NCBI RefSeq assembly: GCF_000585355.1
Contig: NZ_KK073873.1
Coordinates: 646,703 to 710,702 of the forward strand
Reading direction: 5' to 3'
DNA: 64,000 nt
DNA from: Xylanibacter oryzae DSM 17970
GTDB lineage: Bacteria; Bacteroidota; Bacteroidia; Bacteroidales; Bacteroidaceae
Shown here: positions 35,210-45,131 of the stretch, piece by piece
How the letters are laid out: each line of letters begins with the position of its first letter
Position numbering within the stretch: position 1 is the first letter of the stretch
Notes under the pieces: model-generated
Told to the model about the DNA's origin: nothing
The model's input: only the letters and a program-made list of their open reading frames with translations
The model's database searches: none
Made by a program: the position numbers and the translations under genes

Positions 35210-38035
35210 TTATTTCAGTTCTTCAGCAAGGAATTTTGGAGTAAATCCTTTTTTGCTTTTTGCAACTTCTTCTGGTGTTCCTATACTTAACACTTTTCCA
35301 CCATTGCGTCCACCTTCAGGGCCAATATCAATAATGTAGTCTGCCATTTTTATAACGTCGAGATTATGTTCAATTACCACAACGGTATTTCCTCTATCTA
35401 CAAGTTTATTAAGAACATCCATAAGAATTCTTATATCCTCAAAATGCAATCCTGTTGTCGGTTCATCAAGTATATACATTGTTTTACCAGTATCACGTTT
35501 ACTAAGTTCCGTAGCCAATTTAACACGTTGGCTTTCACCGCCACTAAGGGTTGTAGACGGTTGTCCTAGTCTTATGTATCCAAGACCAACATCCTGTATT
35601 GTTTTAATTTTTTGTAGGATGTTTGGAACATTTTCGAAGAATTCAACAGCTTGATTAATTGTCATGTCAAGGACATCCGCAATGCTTTTTCCCTTGTATC
35701 TGACTTCAAGTGTTTCCCGATTATATCTTTTACCATGGCATACTTCACAAGGAACCATTACATCAGGCAAAAAATTCATTTCTATAGTTTTATAACCGTT
35801 GCCAGAACAGGCTTCACATCGTCCACCTTTTACATTAAAAGAGAATCTACCTGGTTTATACCCACGTATTTTAGCTTCTGGAAGATTAACGAATAGCGAA
35901 CGTATATCACTGAATACACTAGTGTATGTAGCTGGGTTGCTTCTTGGAGTACGTCCAAGAGGACTCTGGTCTACATTCACAACTTTGTCTATATTTTCTA
36001 TACCCTCGATAGAAGTATATTGCATTGGCTTTTTTAGAGCACGATAGAAATGGTGGCTGAGTATAGGCTGTAGAGTTTCGTTTATAAGTGTTGACTTACC
36101 TGAACCACTGACACCTGTTACTAAAATCAATTTACCAAGAGGGAATTCCACATCAATATTCTTCAAGTTGTTTCCACATGCTCCCTTTATCCAAAGACTC
36201 TTGCCATTCCCTTTTCTTCTTTTTTGTGGTATTTCTATTTTTCTTTTACCATTAAGATATTGACTTGTTACAGTGTTCTCCTTAAGCATCTCCGTTGGTG
36301 TTCCCTGGTATACAACTTCACCACCTAATTTACCTGCTTTAGGTCCCATATCAATTATATAGTCAGCGTTTAGCATCATATCTTTGTCATGTTCAACAAC
36401 AATCACTGTATTGCCAATGTCACGAAGTTCCTTAAGCGAGTTGATGAGTCGCTCGTTATCTCGTTGGTGTAGTCCAATGCTTGGCTCATCTAGAATGTAC
36501 AATACATTAACAAGTTGCGAACCAATCTGAGTTGCCAGCCTTATACGCTGACTTTCTCCACCTGATAGGGTAGATGATTGCCGGTTAAGTGCAAGATAAT
36601 CCAATCCAACATCTAGTAAAAAAACTAAGCGGTTGCGAATTTCTTTGAGAATCTCTGTAGCAATCTTTTTCTGTTGCGGATCAAGATGCTCTTCTACTTG
36701 ATTTGCCCAATCATGCAACTCTGATATATCCATTTCAGCTAGTTCAGATATGTTTTTATCCCATATTTTATAAGAAAGAGCTTCTTTATTTAAACGATGG
36801 CCATGACATTCCGGGCATTTGCAGGTCGCCAAGAACTGATCTGCCCATTTTTGTCCGCTTGCACTATCGTCATTATCCATTACTGTGCGAAGATACTTCA
36901 CAACGCCATCAAATGCTACGAAGTAGTCGCTTGATGTATGAACGAGTTCTGCTTTTATACGCACATCTTCAATTGTACCGTAAAGTATTTCATTTAAGGC
37001 ATCATCAGGTATGTCTTTCACTGGCGTTTTAAGATCGCATCCATATTTCTCGAGAATTGAATTAATTTGCCAGAAAATCATCTGATTTTTGTATTTTCCA
37101 AGTGGTACTATGGCACCATCGTGGATATTTACCTTTTTATTAGGAATTACCTTATTTAAATCAATTTCATTTATGTATCCAAGACCTTTACACCTAGAAC
37201 ATGCACCTTGTGGCGAATTAAATGAAAAATTATTGGGGGCAGGATCACTATAGGACATTCCAGTAGTTGGACACATAAGTCTCCTGCTGTAATATTTCTG
37301 ATTACCTGAGTCCTTATCTAAAATAATAAGTAGACCGTCTCCTTGTCTCAGTGCTATATTTACACTCTTTTTAAGTCGCTCGTTATCCTTGTTTTTTACA
37401 GTTAGTTTATCTATAACAACCTCTATATCGTGATTCTTATACCTGTCCACCTTCATGCCACGTGTTATTTCCTGCAATTTGCCGTCAACTCGCATATTAA
37501 GGTATCCTTTACGGCGCATACTTTCAAATAACTCCCTATAATGGCCTTTCCTGCTTCTTATAAGCGGTGCTAAAATTAATATTTTATGTTCATCATAGTC
37601 ATGCATTATCATATCAATTAGCTTCTCCTCTGTATACTTAACCATTTTCTCACCTGTCGCATAACTATAGGCAGTACCAGCACGAGCATATAACAAACGC
37701 AGATAATCATAAATTTCAGTAGTAGTACCTACTGTCGAACGAGGGTTCTTGTTTGTTGTTTTTTGTTCTATACTTATTACAGGGCTAAGTCCCGTAATTT
37801 TATCTACGTCAGGGCGCTCCATTCCACCTAAAAAATTTCGTGCATACGCAGAAAATGTTTCAATATATCTTCTTTGGCCTTCTGCATAAATTGTATCAAA
37901 AGCCAACGATGATTTTCCAGAACCACTAAGTCCTGTTATTACTGTCAAACTATTTCTAGGTATTTCTACATCTACATTTTTTAGATTGTGAACTCTGGCC
38001 CCAAAAACATTAATTTTTCCGTCTTCGCAATTCAT
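35210..38035 (-). CDS. uvrA: Excinuclease ABC subunit A
   Basis: A 941-residue DNA damage sensor of nucleotide excision repair. Two ABC ATPase modules: Walker [15 protein letters not shown] near residue 33 and [14 protein letters not shown] near residue 640, each with a signature motif ([14 protein letters not shown] and [14 protein letters not shown]). The second zinc module CEACSGNGY...CEVCHGKRY is complete. In the first, the E. coli CPxCG start reads CPTTG here, so only three of four usual Cys are present (CPTTG...ACSRCKGLG). Full length otherwise. It is followed by tex. Confidence 0.97.
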   Translation of the reverse strand: MNCEDGKINVFGARVHNLKNVDVEIPRNSLTVITGLSGSGKSSLAFDTIYAEGQRRYIETFSAYARNFLGGMERPDVDKITGLSPVISIEQKTTNKNPRSTVGTTTEIYDYLRLLYARAGTAYSYATGEKMVKYTEEKLIDMIMHDYDEHKILILAPLIRSRKGHYRELFESMRRKGYLNMRVDGKLQEITRGMKVDRYKNHDIEVVIDKLTVKNKDNERLKKSVNIALRQGDGLLIILDKDSGNQKYYSRRLMCPTTGMSYSDPAPNNFSFNSPQGACSRCKGLGYINEIDLNKVIPNKKVNIHDGAIVPLGKYKNQMIFWQINSILEKYGCDLKTPVKDIPDDALNEILYGTIEDVRIKAELVHTSSDYFVAFDGVVKYLRTVMDNDDSASGQKWADQFLATCKCPECHGHRLNKEALSYKIWDKNISELAEMDISELHDWANQVEEHLDPQQKKIATEILKEIRNRLVFLLDVGLDYLALNRQSSTLSGGESQRIRLATQIGSQLVNVLYILDEPSIGLHQRDNERLINSLKELRDIGNTVIVVEHDKDMMLNADYIIDMGPKAGKLGGEVVYQGTPTEMLKENTVTSQYLNGKRKIEIPQKRRKGNGKSLWIKGACGNNLKNIDVEFPLGKLILVTGVSGSGKSTLINETLQPILSHHFYRALKKPMQYTSIEGIENIDKVVNVDQSPLGRTPRSNPATYTSVFSDIRSLFVNLPEAKIRGYKPGRFSFNVKGGRCEACSGNGYKTIEMNFLPDVMVPCEVCHGKRYNRETLEVRYKGKSIADVLDMTINQAVEFFENVPNILQKIKTIQDVGLGYIRLGQPSTTLSGGESQRVKLATELSKRDTGKTMYILDEPTTGLHFEDIRILMDVLNKLVDRGNTVVVIEHNLDVIKMADYIIDIGPEGGRNGGKVLSIGTPEEVAKSKKGFTPKFLAEELK

Positions 38036-38047
38036 TTTTCCTTTTAC

Positions 38048-38770
38048 CTATTCTGATGTTGTATTATTGGAGGTATATCCCCTTAACAGATTAATGTCTC
38101 TCTTTATATTGTATACTATTCCGTCTGCTCCTTTAGCTTTTACTAAAACATAATATACGCCTTGAACTACATTTTTTCCTTTATAAGTTCCATCCCATCC
38201 ACTAGCAGGGTCATTCCATTCATATAATTTCTGGCCCCATCTGTTATATATTGAGGCATGAAATTCTGTTAGTGACTGATATCCATTTTTGGCTTTATAA
38301 ATGTCATTTATTCCATCACCATTAGGTGAAAAAGCATTTGGCATTTGCAATTTACTTTCGCTGATAGTTAATTTTAATGGAACGTTCTTGTCCCAGAATT
38401 TTTTTGTATATTCAATAGTGTCATTATTAGAAATGAATTTGGCGTATAGTACTATACAATGAGTTCCTGTTTTAGAGAATGAGTATTCTGTATTTTCTTC
38501 ATATCTAATAAGATAAGGATTGTCTTCATTGTTAGCAAGATAAAACCTCCATTCATAATTAGGAACATAAGTTCCTAAATTTGATACATTTGCATAAAAA
38601 ATACCTGTAACAGGTGCAGACATTGTTGTATCTACACTATATGACTTATTTCCATCGCATAAAGTATATAATACAGATGGAGCTATAGTCGGTATTTTGT
38701 CTGCAAATGCATTTGTTACTATAAATATAGTATTCAAAAATGCAAATATAATTTTTATTTTCCTCTTCAT
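38048..38770 (-). CDS. Short type IX secretion cargo with gliding-motility-type C-terminal domain
   Basis: With ATG 38770 as start (the longer frame runs through two promoters) the protein has 240 residues. Signal peptide KIIFAFLNTIFIVTNAFA. Residues about 40-140 form an Ig/PKD-like domain (YEWRFYLANNEDNPYLI, GTHCIVLYAKF). The C-terminal 90 residues match TIGR04131, the type B sorting domain: NAFSPNGDGINDIY, FHASIYNRWGQKLYEW, GWDGTYKGKNVVQGVYYVLV. Such domains direct export by the type IX system, usually on proteins of over 1000 residues, so this is unusually small. Ends 13 bp before uvrA. Confidence 0.85.
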   Translation of the reverse strand: MKRKIKIIFAFLNTIFIVTNAFADKIPTIAPSVLYTLCDGNKSYSVDTTMSAPVTGIFYANVSNLGTYVPNYEWRFYLANNEDNPYLIRYEENTEYSFSKTGTHCIVLYAKFISNNDTIEYTKKFWDKNVPLKLTISESKLQMPNAFSPNGDGINDIYKAKNGYQSLTEFHASIYNRWGQKLYEWNDPASGWDGTYKGKNVVQGVYYVLVKAKGADGIVYNIKRDINLLRGYTSNNTTSE

Positions 38771-38784
38771 AAGATATATTTGTG

Positions 38785-38833
38785 CAAAATTACAGAATAA
38801 TGTTGATTTAGCAACTCTTTTTTTGTACTTTTG
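38785..38833. promoter_or_regulatory. Overlapping divergent promoters
   Basis: Minus strand: GTTG (38815-38812), 19 nt, TAATTTTG (38792-38785) for the sorting-domain gene. Plus strand: GTTG (38802-38805), 20 nt, TACTTTTG (38826-38833) for the LysM gene. The two interleave so that one polymerase would block the other. Confidence 0.65.
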
Positions 38834-38858
38834 TAGGCGAAAAAATAAAATATTTATT

Positions 38859-40232
38859 ATGAAACGATTTTTTAGATATATTTCAATGCTTTTGATACTC
38901 ATATTAAGTGTGTCTAGTTTAGCACAAACTACAACTCAATGGAGGGCTATGCATAAAGTAAAAAAGCATGAGACTTTATTCAATATTGCAAACCAGTATG
39001 GTTTGACGGTTGAAGAACTTCTAAATGCGAATTCTGAAATGAATGTCCCAGGTTATGAATTGAAGAAGGGTTCTTATATTTGCATACCATATACAAAAGA
39101 TCAAAGAGAAGTAATTGTAAAAAAAGGTGGTGAATTTAATTCTACAATACCTAAGAACAATGCTGATGATATTAAGGGGCGCGTTATACGCGTTGGAGTT
39201 ATGCTTCCACTACATAATGCTGATGGAGATGGTCATAGGATGATAGAATATTACCGCGGACTATTAATGGCTTGCGACAGCTTAAAGAAAAGTGGCCTAT
39301 CTGTAGATATTCACTCATGGAATGTTGCAGCAGACACGGATATACGAATAATATTACTGGATAAAGCTGCTTCACAGTGTGATGTAATATTTGGTCCTCT
39401 CTATTCTAATCAAGTAAAGCCTCTTTCTGATTTTGCCATGAGTCATGGAATAAAGTTGATAATTCCGTTTTCTATATCTAGTTCAGAAGTATTACGAAAT
39501 CGTGATATATTTCAAATATATCAGTCAGCAAATGATCTTAATGAAACTGCAATTAAAAAGTATTTTGATCGTTTCTCTGCTTACCACCCAGTCTTTATCG
39601 ACTGTAACGATACAACTAGTACTAAGGGAATCTTTACAATGGGATTGAGACGCCAATTGGAAGCTCACGGCATTTCATATGGTATTACGAATTTAAAATC
39701 TAGTGAAATACAGTTTGCAAAGGCGTTCAGTCGTACCAAACCTAATGTTGTAATATTAAATACAAGCCGTTCGCCAGAGTTGAATGTGGCTTTTGCCAAA
39801 CTTAATGGAATGTTAGTTAATACACCTGGAATTGTCATTTCTATGTATGGTTATACGGAGTGGTTGATGTATACTCAATATAATCTTGATAATTTTTATC
39901 GTTTTGATACATATATACCAAGTACATTCTATTATAATTCATTATCATCTTCTACGCGAAGTTTTGAACAGAAATATATAAAACAATTTCATTCTGATAT
40001 GCAATCTTATTTACCGCGTTTTGCAATAGCCGGTTTTGACCATGCATATTATTTCCTTAATGCATTTCATTTATATGGTAAAAGTTTCGATGGAAATCTT
40101 AAATCCTCTTATTACATTCCAATTCAAACGCCGCTTCATTTTTCACGAGTTGGAAATGGTGGATTACAGAACAAAAGTTTTATGTTTGTTCACTATAAAT
40201 ACAATCATACAATAGAAACCATCAAATATTAA
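38859..40232 (+). CDS. LysM domain fused to a periplasmic-binding-like domain
   Basis: A 457-residue exported protein (ATG 38859; upstream codons cover the promoter). Signal peptide FFRYISMLLILILSVSSLA. Residues about 30-75 are a LysM peptidoglycan-binding motif (MHKVKKHETLFNIANQYGLTVEELLNAN). From about 100 to the end is a type I periplasmic-binding fold (VGVMLPLHNADGDGHRMIEYYRGLLMACDSL, VIFGPLYSNQVKPLSDFA), the fold of amino acid receptors and of LpoA. It may sense or regulate cell-wall synthesis; that is inferred. The PorT-like gene starts 3 bp after its stop. Confidence 0.85.
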   Translation: MKRFFRYISMLLILILSVSSLAQTTTQWRAMHKVKKHETLFNIANQYGLTVEELLNANSEMNVPGYELKKGSYICIPYTKDQREVIVKKGGEFNSTIPKNNADDIKGRVIRVGVMLPLHNADGDGHRMIEYYRGLLMACDSLKKSGLSVDIHSWNVAADTDIRIILLDKAASQCDVIFGPLYSNQVKPLSDFAMSHGIKLIIPFSISSSEVLRNRDIFQIYQSANDLNETAIKKYFDRFSAYHPVFIDCNDTTSTKGIFTMGLRRQLEAHGISYGITNLKSSEIQFAKAFSRTKPNVVILNTSRSPELNVAFAKLNGMLVNTPGIVISMYGYTEWLMYTQYNLDNFYRFDTYIPSTFYYNSLSSSTRSFEQKYIKQFHSDMQSYLPRFAIAGFDHAYYFLNAFHLYGKSFDGNLKSSYYIPIQTPLHFSRVGNGGLQNKSFMFVHYKYNHTIETIKY

Positions 40233-40235
40233 GAT

Positions 40236-40979
40236 ATGCGCAGATTCTTCATTTTTTTATTATTTGTTTTATCTACTTTTTCGGCTTCAGCGCAAATAGG
40301 GGAGCATCGCAACGACCTTAGTATTGGGTTCAATGCCGGATATGTATTAAGCAACATAAGTTTTACACCTAAAGTAACTCAATCAATGCATAGCGGTTTT
40401 AGCGGTGGTTTCACCTTCCGTTATGTATGCGAGAAATATTTTAATAGTATATGTGCTATACAGGCTGAATTAAATTATTCCATGGTAGGTTGGAAAGAGA
40501 AGATACTTGATGCTAAAGATGCTACCATATTGAATGACAAAGGAGAACCTATGACATATGCTCGTGACCTTAATTATATACAGCTTCCTATTTTAGCTCG
40601 TCTCGGATGGGGGAAAGAGGAAAAAGGTTTCCAATTCTTTTTTCAGGCAGGTCCGCAGTTTGGTTTATATATTAATGATAAAGAGAAAACCAATTTCACT
40701 ATTGCATATGCAAAAGAGCATATAACAGAACGTTCTAATCAGACTATAGCACAAGATACTATGTCAGTGGCAAATAAGCTAGATTATGGAATTACAGCAG
40801 GTCTTGGTGTTGAATATTCAATACCACATGCAGGACATATATTATTTGAAGGTAGATATTATTATGGTCTGGGTGATATATATGGAAATTCAAAAAAAGA
40901 TTATTTCAGCAGGAGTAATTTGGGCAATATAATATTGAAAATGACATATTTATTTGATATAACAAAAACAAAAAAATAA
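40236..40979 (+). CDS. PorT-family outer-membrane beta-barrel protein
   Basis: A 247-residue outer-membrane protein with a signal peptide (FFIFLLFVLSTFSASA) and alternating amphipathic strands (SIGFNAGYVLSNISF, YIQLPILARLGWG, FFFQAGPQFGLYI, ITAGLGVEYSI) ending in MTYLFDI. Length and pattern fit the PorT/porin family of 8-stranded barrels; PorT itself is part of the type IX secretion system. Whether this is the true PorT or one of its many paralogues cannot be told here. A sorting-domain protein lies 1.5 kb away. Confidence 0.75.
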   Translation: MRRFFIFLLFVLSTFSASAQIGEHRNDLSIGFNAGYVLSNISFTPKVTQSMHSGFSGGFTFRYVCEKYFNSICAIQAELNYSMVGWKEKILDAKDATILNDKGEPMTYARDLNYIQLPILARLGWGKEEKGFQFFFQAGPQFGLYINDKEKTNFTIAYAKEHITERSNQTIAQDTMSVANKLDYGITAGLGVEYSIPHAGHILFEGRYYYGLGDIYGNSKKDYFSRSNLGNIILKMTYLFDITKTKK

Positions 40980-40985
40980 AATACT

Positions 40986-42659
40986 ATGTTTGAAGGACAA
41001 CCGAAAGGATTATACGCATTAGCTTTAGCTAATACAGGCGAGAGATTTGGGTATTATACAATGCTCGCTATTTTTACACTTTATCTCCAGGCTAAATTCG
41101 GCTTTTCAGAGCAGACTACTGGAGCTTTTTATAGTTCATTCTTAATGATGGCATACCTTACACCTCTTTTTGGTGGTATGGCAGCAGATAAGTGGGGATA
41201 TGGTAAAATGGTAACAATAGGCATATTCATTATGTTTTTTGGATATGTACTTATGGCTGTACCATTCGCTGCAAATATGCTAGGAATTATAGCAATGTCT
41301 ATCGCTCTATTTTTTATTGCATGTGGAACCGGGCTTTTTAAGGGCAACTTACAAGTTATGGTCGGCAACTTATATGAAAATGCTCGTTATTCGGGTAAGC
41401 GTGATGGAGGATTCTCAATCTTCTATATGGCAATCAATATAGGAGCTTTATTTGCGCCAACGGCTGCAACATTAGTTACAAATTGGATAATGACTAAAGG
41501 AGGTTTTACATACAATTCTGCAATACCACAGTTGGCTCATCAATATCTGGATAGCCCAACAGGTATGACAGCAGGAGCTACAAGCCAGTTGCATACGTTA
41601 ATGATCGGTCAGGGTATTAATAGTTATGATCCCTCTGTAATAGCAAGTTTCTGCCATAGGTATATAGACTCTCTTTCTCTATCATATAATTTAGGATTCA
41701 GCATAGCATGTTTTTCATTAATATTGTCATTCGCAATTTATTATTTATTTCGCAATTCGTTTAAGAATGCTGATTATAATAGTAAGACAGCTGCAGCTGC
41801 TGGAGTTCAGGAAGAAGAATTATCAAAGGAAGAAACCCATCAGAGAGTTGTCGCACTTTTCTTGGTTTTTGCAGTTGTGATTTTTTTCTGGATGAGTTTT
41901 CACCAGAACGGGCTTACACTTACATTCTTTGCACGTGATTATACACAGCAGACTGTTTCTGGATCAGAGCGATTTGCTTTTGATGTAACTAATTTAGTTT
42001 CAGCTATATTGATGGTTTATGGAGCCTTTGGCATATTCCAAAATCGCACAGTAAGAGGTAAATTAATTTCAGCCGCATTAATAGTATTGCCATTAGTATA
42101 CATTATATACAATATGGGAACTACTGATTCTAAAATATCAGTGTTGCCTCAAATATTCCAGCAGTTCAATCCTTCATTTGTCGTGGCTTTGACACCTGTC
42201 TCTTTAGCAATATTTGGTTATATGGCTTCAAAAAAGAACGAGCCGTCTGCACCACGTAAGATAGCATACGGTATGCTTGTAGCTGCGATAGCTTATTGTC
42301 TAATGACTTTTGCTTCTATAGGCTTACCTTCACCAGATGCATTAAAGGCAGGTGCGTCATTTAGTCGCGTGTCTCCTAATTGGCTTATTAGTACATATTT
42401 AGTGCTTACATTTGGAGAATTATTATTGAGTCCAATGGGAATAAGTTTTGTAAGTAAGGTAGCTCCACCTAAATTGAAAGGCACAATGATGGGTTTATGG
42501 TTTGTTGCTACTGCCGTTGGTAATATGATGGTTCAGATTACCGGATGGTTGTGGGGGTCTTTGCCATTGTGGTCTGTCTGGATTGTTTTGATAGTAGTAT
42601 GTTTGCTTTCGTTCTTTGTTATGATGGCATTAATGAAGCGCCTTGAACGGGTATGCTAA
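40986..42659 (+). CDS. POT-family proton-dependent oligopeptide transporter
   Basis: A 557-residue inner-membrane transporter with about 14 hydrophobic helices. The family ExxERF-type motif reads ANTGERFGYYTM in helix 1; KGNLQVMVGNLY and the conserved YMAINIGALFAP in helix 5 region follow, and the late FGELLLSPMGISFVSKVAP is the PTR2 signature. It imports di- and tripeptides with protons, a match for a window with two secreted S9 peptidases. It begins 6 bp after the PorT-like gene; a terminator follows at once. Confidence 0.93.
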   Translation: MFEGQPKGLYALALANTGERFGYYTMLAIFTLYLQAKFGFSEQTTGAFYSSFLMMAYLTPLFGGMAADKWGYGKMVTIGIFIMFFGYVLMAVPFAANMLGIIAMSIALFFIACGTGLFKGNLQVMVGNLYENARYSGKRDGGFSIFYMAINIGALFAPTAATLVTNWIMTKGGFTYNSAIPQLAHQYLDSPTGMTAGATSQLHTLMIGQGINSYDPSVIASFCHRYIDSLSLSYNLGFSIACFSLILSFAIYYLFRNSFKNADYNSKTAAAAGVQEEELSKEETHQRVVALFLVFAVVIFFWMSFHQNGLTLTFFARDYTQQTVSGSERFAFDVTNLVSAILMVYGAFGIFQNRTVRGKLISAALIVLPLVYIIYNMGTTDSKISVLPQIFQQFNPSFVVALTPVSLAIFGYMASKKNEPSAPRKIAYGMLVAAIAYCLMTFASIGLPSPDALKAGASFSRVSPNWLISTYLVLTFGELLLSPMGISFVSKVAPPKLKGTMMGLWFVATAVGNMMVQITGWLWGSLPLWSVWIVLIVVCLLSFFVMMALMKRLERVC

Positions 42660-42672
42660 TAATTTAATATAT

Positions 42673-42701
42673 GAGGCAGAATTATAATTCTGCCTCTTTT
42701 T
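42673..42701 (+). terminator. Intrinsic terminator after the peptide transporter
   Basis: A perfect 10-bp stem (GAGGCAGAAT, loop TATA, ATTCTGCCTC) followed by TTTTTC. The next gene starts only 5 nt later, so it may be expressed by read-through or from a start further inside. Confidence 0.9.
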
Positions 42702-42705
42702 CATT

Positions 42706-43653
42706 ATGTGTATAAGTCTTTTTTTAATATCTCTTTTCACCTTTGTTGAGTTGAATTGTGAAAATCTTTTTGATTGTGTTCATGATAGTCTGAAAAATGA
42801 TTATGAGTTTCTTCCTCAGTCAGAACGTAGTTGGACTAAAGATAAATTTTGGCGTAAGATTAATAATATATCTAGAGAACTTATCTCTTGTGGAGAAAAT
42901 ACGGAATCATCAGATTGGAGATTGCCAGATATGATGGCTTTGTGTGAAATCGAAAATGACAGTGTTATGTTAGATTTAACCAAGCGTTCTTTGCTGCGTA
43001 ATGCTGGTTATGAGTATGTCGTTACCAATTCTGCAGATGCGCGTGGCATTGATGTTGCACTGGCGTATTTACCAATGTCATTTTCTCTTATAAACTATAT
43101 ATCATTTCGTCTTCCACCTATGTCTGGTATGCGAGCAACACGAGACATTCTATATGCATCAGGAATAGTTAGTGATGGAGACACTCTTCACATTTATGTT
43201 GTTCATGCTCCGAGTAGGGTAGGTGGAGAAGCAAAATCACGCCCACATCGTATGCATATGGCTCGTACACTTTGTCGAGCAATCGATTCCTTACGAGTAA
43301 TAAGTCCCAATGCTAATATAATAGTAGCGGGCGATTTTAATGATTATTTTACAGACAGTGCTGTTGTTAAGGTTTGTGCGGATGAAAGTCTTACAAATAT
43401 TTCTTGCAAGGCTAAAGGTCGAAATGGAGCTTTAGCAACATATAGATATAAAGGAGAATGGAATAGTTTAGACCAGATATTACTAAGCTCTGGTTTATAT
43501 AAAAAAGTCAATTCATGCAAAATAAACGATGCCTCTTTTCTTTTGGAAGATGATAAAAAATATGGTGGAGTAATTCCTAAACGTACTTTTAAAGGGTATC
43601 GATTTAATAATGGATATAGTGATCATTTACCATTGGTGCTTCAGTTTAATTAG
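42706..43653 (+). CDS. Endonuclease/exonuclease/phosphatase-family protein
   Basis: A 315-residue member of the DNase I-like superfamily. The family motifs are present: NCENLFD near residue 18 (metal-site Asn and Asp), MALCEIENDSV (catalytic Glu), YVVHAPSRVGGEAKSRPHRM, NIIVAGDFNDYF (Asp/Asn), and SDHLPLVL (catalytic His). The first 12 residues are hydrophobic and run directly into the first core strand, so a full signal peptide is doubtful. Substrate is unknown (nucleic acid or phosphodiester). It follows a strong terminator by 5 nt; the -33/-7 promoter is not apparent. Confidence 0.88.
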   Translation: MCISLFLISLFTFVELNCENLFDCVHDSLKNDYEFLPQSERSWTKDKFWRKINNISRELISCGENTESSDWRLPDMMALCEIENDSVMLDLTKRSLLRNAGYEYVVTNSADARGIDVALAYLPMSFSLINYISFRLPPMSGMRATRDILYASGIVSDGDTLHIYVVHAPSRVGGEAKSRPHRMHMARTLCRAIDSLRVISPNANIIVAGDFNDYFTDSAVVKVCADESLTNISCKAKGRNGALATYRYKGEWNSLDQILLSSGLYKKVNSCKINDASFLLEDDKKYGGVIPKRTFKGYRFNNGYSDHLPLVLQFN

Positions 43654-43673
43654 ATTGCATTAGGTCTTTATCT

Positions 43674-43721
43674 AAAAAATAGTGTGTATCTAAATTAATT
43701 AAAGATACACACTATTTTTTT
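43674..43721. terminator. Bidirectional intrinsic terminator
   Basis: Two 18-nt arms (43674-43691 and 43703-43720) pair perfectly, with core TAGTGTGTATCT and A6/T6-7 flanks. It separates convergent genes. Confidence 0.93.
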
Positions 43722-43737
43722 AATATTCAATATCTTA

Positions 43738-45119
43738 TTATTTCTTTATATTAGCTTGTTCTAGTCCATAATGTTTTTTGCCATTAAGTATATGCAATCC
43801 TATTGCTGTTATTACAGCTGCAATACCAAATGTGGCAAAGATTGCCATTGGAATTGTAAAATCGTATGCAAGAGTTCCATTCGATAATGTATGCTTTGAA
43901 TACTTTTCAATAACGTTTCCAATAAGTACAGGTACTAACGACAGTCCAATATTTTGAATATAGAAAATTATAGCATAAGCAGAACCTAATTGTTTCATAG
44001 GTATAATCTTTGGAACCGAAGGCCACATGGCACTTGGTACAAGCGAAAATGCTACGCCCAATAATATCATAAGTATAATTGCGAACCATGAAACATTTAG
44101 AATAGGCAAAGCAAAACAGATATGTACTCCAGTTAACATAATACTACCATAATCATAAGTGTAGCACCTTTGCCAATTCTGTCGTATAGAGTGCCAAAAA
44201 GAGGTGTAAGTATAATTGTTCCAAAAGGTAATATTGCAGGAATGAATCCAGCGATATTTTCTGGAACACCATATTTGTAAATCATTAGTTTAGTCGCAAA
44301 TTTCAAGAAAGGGAATACTCCAGAATAAAATAGTAGGCATAGGAACGTTACTAGCCAGAAACCTGGATTCTTTAAAATAACTCCTAGATCACTGAATTTG
44401 AAACTTTCTTCTTCATCTGTTGATGTATTGTTCTTTTCAATAGAAGCATCTAGTTTCTTATCAAGAACACAATATATAATGAATGATAATAATCCTATGA
44501 CCAAGCATACTGCGCCAAAAAGTATTGGTGCTGAAAGATTATATGTTGATGCAATTTTTGGACTTATAGCTAGAGCTCCTGCTGTTCCAAGACGTGCTAG
44601 TGCAACTTGGAATCCCATGGCAAGTGCCATTTCGTGTCCATTAAACCATTTAGCAATGATTTTTGAAACGGTAATACCCGCTATCTCGCAACCAACACCA
44701 AATATTGAAAATCCCAAAGAGGCAACTAATACTTGTATCTTTATTCCTTCTGTATATCCTAAAATAGCAAGCTTTACAGATTCATCCGGTGATATATTTG
44801 AAATGGCATAAAACTTTATAAATGCTCCGAAAACCATTAGTGAGGATGCCATTATTCCGGTAAATCTTACTCCCATCTTGTCTAATATGATGCCTCCGAA
44901 GAAGAGCATCAACAAAAATACGTTTATGTACCCGTATGATCCGGAGAAAAATCCATATTCACTACTTGTCCAATGGAGTTGTGTCTCAAGCATGTTCTCT
45001 AGAGGAGACATAACATCTGTAAGAAAGTAGCCCATCATCATGGTCAAAGCTACTATAACGAGTGCAGTCCAACGCATTGCTGCCGAATCACTCAACTTTT
45101 GTCTTATTTTTTCAGTCAT
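43738..45119 (-). pseudogene. MFS transporter interrupted by a frameshift
   Basis: Two overlapping frames together make one major-facilitator transporter of about 460 residues. The N-terminal part (45119-44133, 328 residues) has helices 1-9 or so, with a charged loop ASIEKNNTSTDEEESF in the middle, and stops after GKGATLMIMVVLC. The C-terminal part (44139-43738, 133 residues) opens with MLTGVHICFALPIL and contains the last three to four helices. Adding one base in the CC pair at 44147-44148 (GG to GGG on the coding strand) would restore LMIMGSIMLTGVHI. So either the gene is broken or one base was lost in sequencing. Substrate unknown; it follows the S9 peptidase gene by 12 bp. Confidence 0.85.
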
Positions 45120-45131
45120 ATTTATTATTTA

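Noticed and set aside
38697..38858. Longer N-terminus for the LysM protein and, on the other strand, for the sorting-domain protein (to 38902)
   Set aside because: Both extensions cross the divergent promoters, and each protein has a good signal peptide at the later ATG.
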